A DNA stretch of 6,410 nt from an uncultured Planctomycetales bacterium. Lineage in GTDB: Bacteria > Planctomycetota > Planctomycetia > Pirellulales > Thermoguttaceae. The notes under the pieces were generated by a model. The model worked only from the letters and a program-made list of their open reading frames with translations. It did not search any database and had not been told where the DNA came from. The first letter of the stretch is position 1; each line of letters starts with the position of its first letter. The translations under genes and the position numbers were made by a program. Location of the stretch: assembly GCA_937889015.1 (NCBI GenBank), contig CALARR010000006.1, positions 1 through 6,410 of the forward strand, in the 5' to 3' direction. Shown one piece after another: positions 4,981 to 6,410 of the stretch.

Positions 4981-5901
4981 ATGAGTTCAGGCAACTCGGT
5001 TTGGCGTTGCTGGCTAGTGGCCCTGCTGGCCCAAGCCGTTCCGCTCCCCCTTGTGCTGGCCGAATCGCCCAGTCTGCCTGCCGACGCCGACCAGAAGCCG
5101 GCGGCGAAGAGCAGCGTAGAGCCGGTGCAGGTGGCGAATCGTCTGGTCGAGCCCCTGGCTCCCAATGCCTCGCAGGCGCCGAAGCTGCAAGCATCGGCCG
5201 ATGGCGAGCACCCGCTGCTGCCCGCCGTGCGTTGGGCCAGAGAAGGCCTGGCCGGCATCGAGGCCTTGAAAGACTACTCCGCGATCATGGTCAAACGTGA
5301 GCGGGTCAATGGCAAGGTGGGCGAGCACGAGTACATCTTCACCAAGATCCGGACCAAGCCCTTCAGCGTCTATCTTTACTTCCTGGCTCCCGCCGGATTG
5401 AAGGGCCAGGAGGTGATCTTCGTGGACGGGCAGAACGACGGCAAGATGTGGGCCCACACCACGGGCGTGAAGGACAAGCTCTTCGGCACCGTGTCGCTGA
5501 AGCCGGATGGGATGTTGGCCATGCAGGGCCAGCGCTATCCGCTGACCGAGATTGGCCTGCTGAACATGGTTCGCCGGCTGATCGAGGTGGGCGAACAGGA
5601 CATGAACTACGGCGAGTGCGAGACGAAGTTCATTCCCAAGACGAAGATCAACGACCGGAGTTGCACCTGCATCCAGGTGGTGCATCCGGTGCCGCGGCGG
5701 AACTTCCTGTTCCACGTGGCGCGGATCTTCGTGGATGAAGAGTACAATGTCCCGGTCCGTTACGAGTCGCACGACTGGCCCAAGGAGCCGGGTGGGACGC
5801 CGGAACTGATCGAGGAATACACGTACCTGAACCTGAAGTTCAACAACGGCTTCACGGACGCCGATTTCGACATTCGCAACCCGAACTACCACTTCCGGTA
5901 G
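4981..5901 (+). CDS. Secreted DUF1571-like protein
   Basis: This 306-residue protein has an N-terminal signal peptide: hydrophobic residues about 8-26 (WRCWLVALLAQAVPLPLVLA), with probable cleavage after A27. A low-complexity Pro/Ala/Gln linker runs to about residue 75. The folded part (about 82-306) matches what I recall of DUF1571, a family known mainly from planctomycetes, with YSAIMVKRERVNGKVGEHEY (99-118), the strands KIRTKPFSVYLYFLAP (122-137) and GQEVIFVDGQNDGKMWAH (142-159). The repeated beta strands, ending in EEYTYLNLKFNNGFTDADFD, suggest a LolA-like half-barrel that might bind a lipid or other hydrophobic ligand; this is inference. The ATG at 4981 follows AAAGGAG (4967-4973) by 7 bases and directly precedes the signal peptide. 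An in-frame GTG at 4876 would bury that signal behind 35 residues. Function is unknown. It is followed by a perfect hairpin. Confidence 0.85.
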   Translation: MSSGNSVWRCWLVALLAQAVPLPLVLAESPSLPADADQKPAAKSSVEPVQVANRLVEPLAPNASQAPKLQASADGEHPLLPAVRWAREGLAGIEALKDYSAIMVKRERVNGKVGEHEYIFTKIRTKPFSVYLYFLAPAGLKGQEVIFVDGQNDGKMWAHTTGVKDKLFGTVSLKPDGMLAMQGQRYPLTEIGLLNMVRRLIEVGEQDMNYGECETKFIPKTKINDRSCTCIQVVHPVPRRNFLFHVARIFVDEEYNVPVRYESHDWPKEPGGTPELIEEYTYLNLKFNNGFTDADFDIRNPNYHFR

Positions 5902-5928
5902 ACCGGCGCGCAACGATTGAACCAACGT

Positions 5929-5964
5929 CAACACCTCGCGGCGGGCCAACCTCGCGAGGTGTTG
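5929..5964 (+). terminator. Perfect 12-bp hairpin after the DUF1571-like gene
   Basis: CAACACCTCGCG (5929-5940) and CGCGAGGTGTTG (5953-5964) pair perfectly over 12 bases around a 12-base loop. It begins 27 bases after the stop codon. The following bases (TCTTGCG) are only weakly T-rich, so termination may be incomplete or factor-assisted. The next gene starts 51 bases further on with no obvious promoter between, so some read-through would be needed to express it from upstream. Confidence 0.6.
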
Positions 5965-6015
5965 TCTTGCGCGAACGGCACTGTTGGCGAGCGTACCGTC
6001 AGGAGAATCCAGCGC

Positions 6016-6410
6016 GTGGGGCCATTGCACACAGCCTACCGTTCGTGGCTGGTTTATGCGGCCGTGGGCCTGCTGGTTGCGACCTGCGCGTCTTGCTGGG
6101 TGGAGGTGGTCGGGATCGCGCTGCCCGGAGGCTTGTCTGGTCTGATTCTCGGCTGCGTGCTGGCGAGCGCCGCGACAGGTCTGCTGGTTCCGGCTTGGCG
6201 CGAGCCACTGGCCCGGCGAATCCTGGCTATGAGTGCTGCGGCGACGGTGGTCCTCGCCGTCGCCACCCTGGGCTTGAGATACCTGCAGCGCGAACCGCGT
6301 CCGGTCGACGATTCGGTGTTGCCTCCGCCGATTCAACGCCTGGTGGGGCTGCACAAGGCATTGGATGCTCCAGAAGAAGGCGACTGGCTGGCCAAGCACT
6401 GGGAACTGGG
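6016..6410 (+). CDS. N-terminal part of a multi-span membrane protein of unknown family (truncated by right edge)
   Basis: The 131 visible residues run off the right edge. The GTG start at 6016 follows AGGAG (6001-6005) by 10 bases. Three hydrophobic segments are visible: about 11-28 (WLVYAAVGLLVATCASCW), about 31-60 (rich in G, L, V and A), and about 70-90 (ILAMSAAATVVLAVATLGL). A soluble stretch follows, with Pro-rich LPPPIQRLVGLHKAL and then DWLAKHWELG at the edge. The last part faintly resembles the start of bacterial archaemetzincin-like metalloprotease homologues, which often have a Pro-rich lead followed by a GDWLA-H motif. That is a recollection of pattern, not a match, and no HExxH zinc motif lies within the window. 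Coding is supported by the ribosome binding site, the hydrophobic pattern and codon use like the neighbours. Function is not recognised. Confidence 0.65.
   Translation, partial: MGPLHTAYRSWLVYAAVGLLVATCASCWVEVVGIALPGGLSGLILGCVLASAATGLLVPAWREPLARRILAMSAAATVVLAVATLGLRYLQREPRPVDDSVLPPPIQRLVGLHKALDAPEEGDWLAKHWEL

Noticed and set aside
5014..6399. 461-codon antisense reading frame across the DUF1571-like gene, hairpin and membrane-protein gene
   Set aside because: It is in codon register with both plus-strand genes and runs through the perfect hairpin between them. Composition is biased and no family is recognisable, so it is a codon-use artefact.

Overview
The window is a GC-rich bacterial segment of ordinary chromosomal character. 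It most likely comes from a planctomycete (Planctomycetota, perhaps the Pirellulales). The taxon is inferred from three things: a soluble FHA-GAF histidine kinase, a secreted DUF1571-type protein (a family I know mainly from planctomycetes), and frequent TTG/GTG starts behind good Shine-Dalgarno sequences. I see no mobile element, tRNA, rRNA or CRISPR array.

Layout: (1) 1-761, minus: the N-terminal third or so of an exported M28-type aminopeptidase with a PA domain, cut by the left edge. (2) 762-1095: a divergent control region with a strong sigma70-like promoter facing right and a weaker candidate facing left. (3) 1096-1479, plus: a stand-alone receiver protein with a TTG start. (4) 1545-3251, plus: a soluble FHA-GAF-HisKA-HATPase histidine kinase, very likely co-transcribed with the receiver. 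(5) 3541-3744, plus: dodecin, a small flavin-binding protein. (6) 3931-4599, minus: a glyoxalase II-like metallo-beta-lactamase-fold hydrolase, convergent with dodecin, with two strong hairpins between them. (7) 4600-4980: a divergent non-coding region with an inverted repeat. (8) 4981-5901, plus: a secreted DUF1571-like protein, followed by a perfect 12-bp hairpin. (9) 6016-6410, plus: the start of a multi-span membrane protein, cut by the right edge, whose last visible residues faintly recall archaemetzincin-like proteins.

The receiver and kinase form a two-component pair. The kinase has no membrane segment, so it should sense a cytoplasmic signal through its GAF domain and could dock a phosphothreonine protein through its FHA domain. 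That would link Ser/Thr phosphorylation to His-Asp signalling. The receiver has no output domain and two non-canonical active-site positions, so its downstream partner is unknown. The other genes look like independent housekeeping or envelope functions.

Two very long antisense reading frames (604 and 461 codons) are artefacts of codon use. I found no clearly new biological system. The most interesting items are the atypical receiver with its FHA kinase, the paired hairpins between the convergent genes, and the unidentified membrane protein at the right edge.
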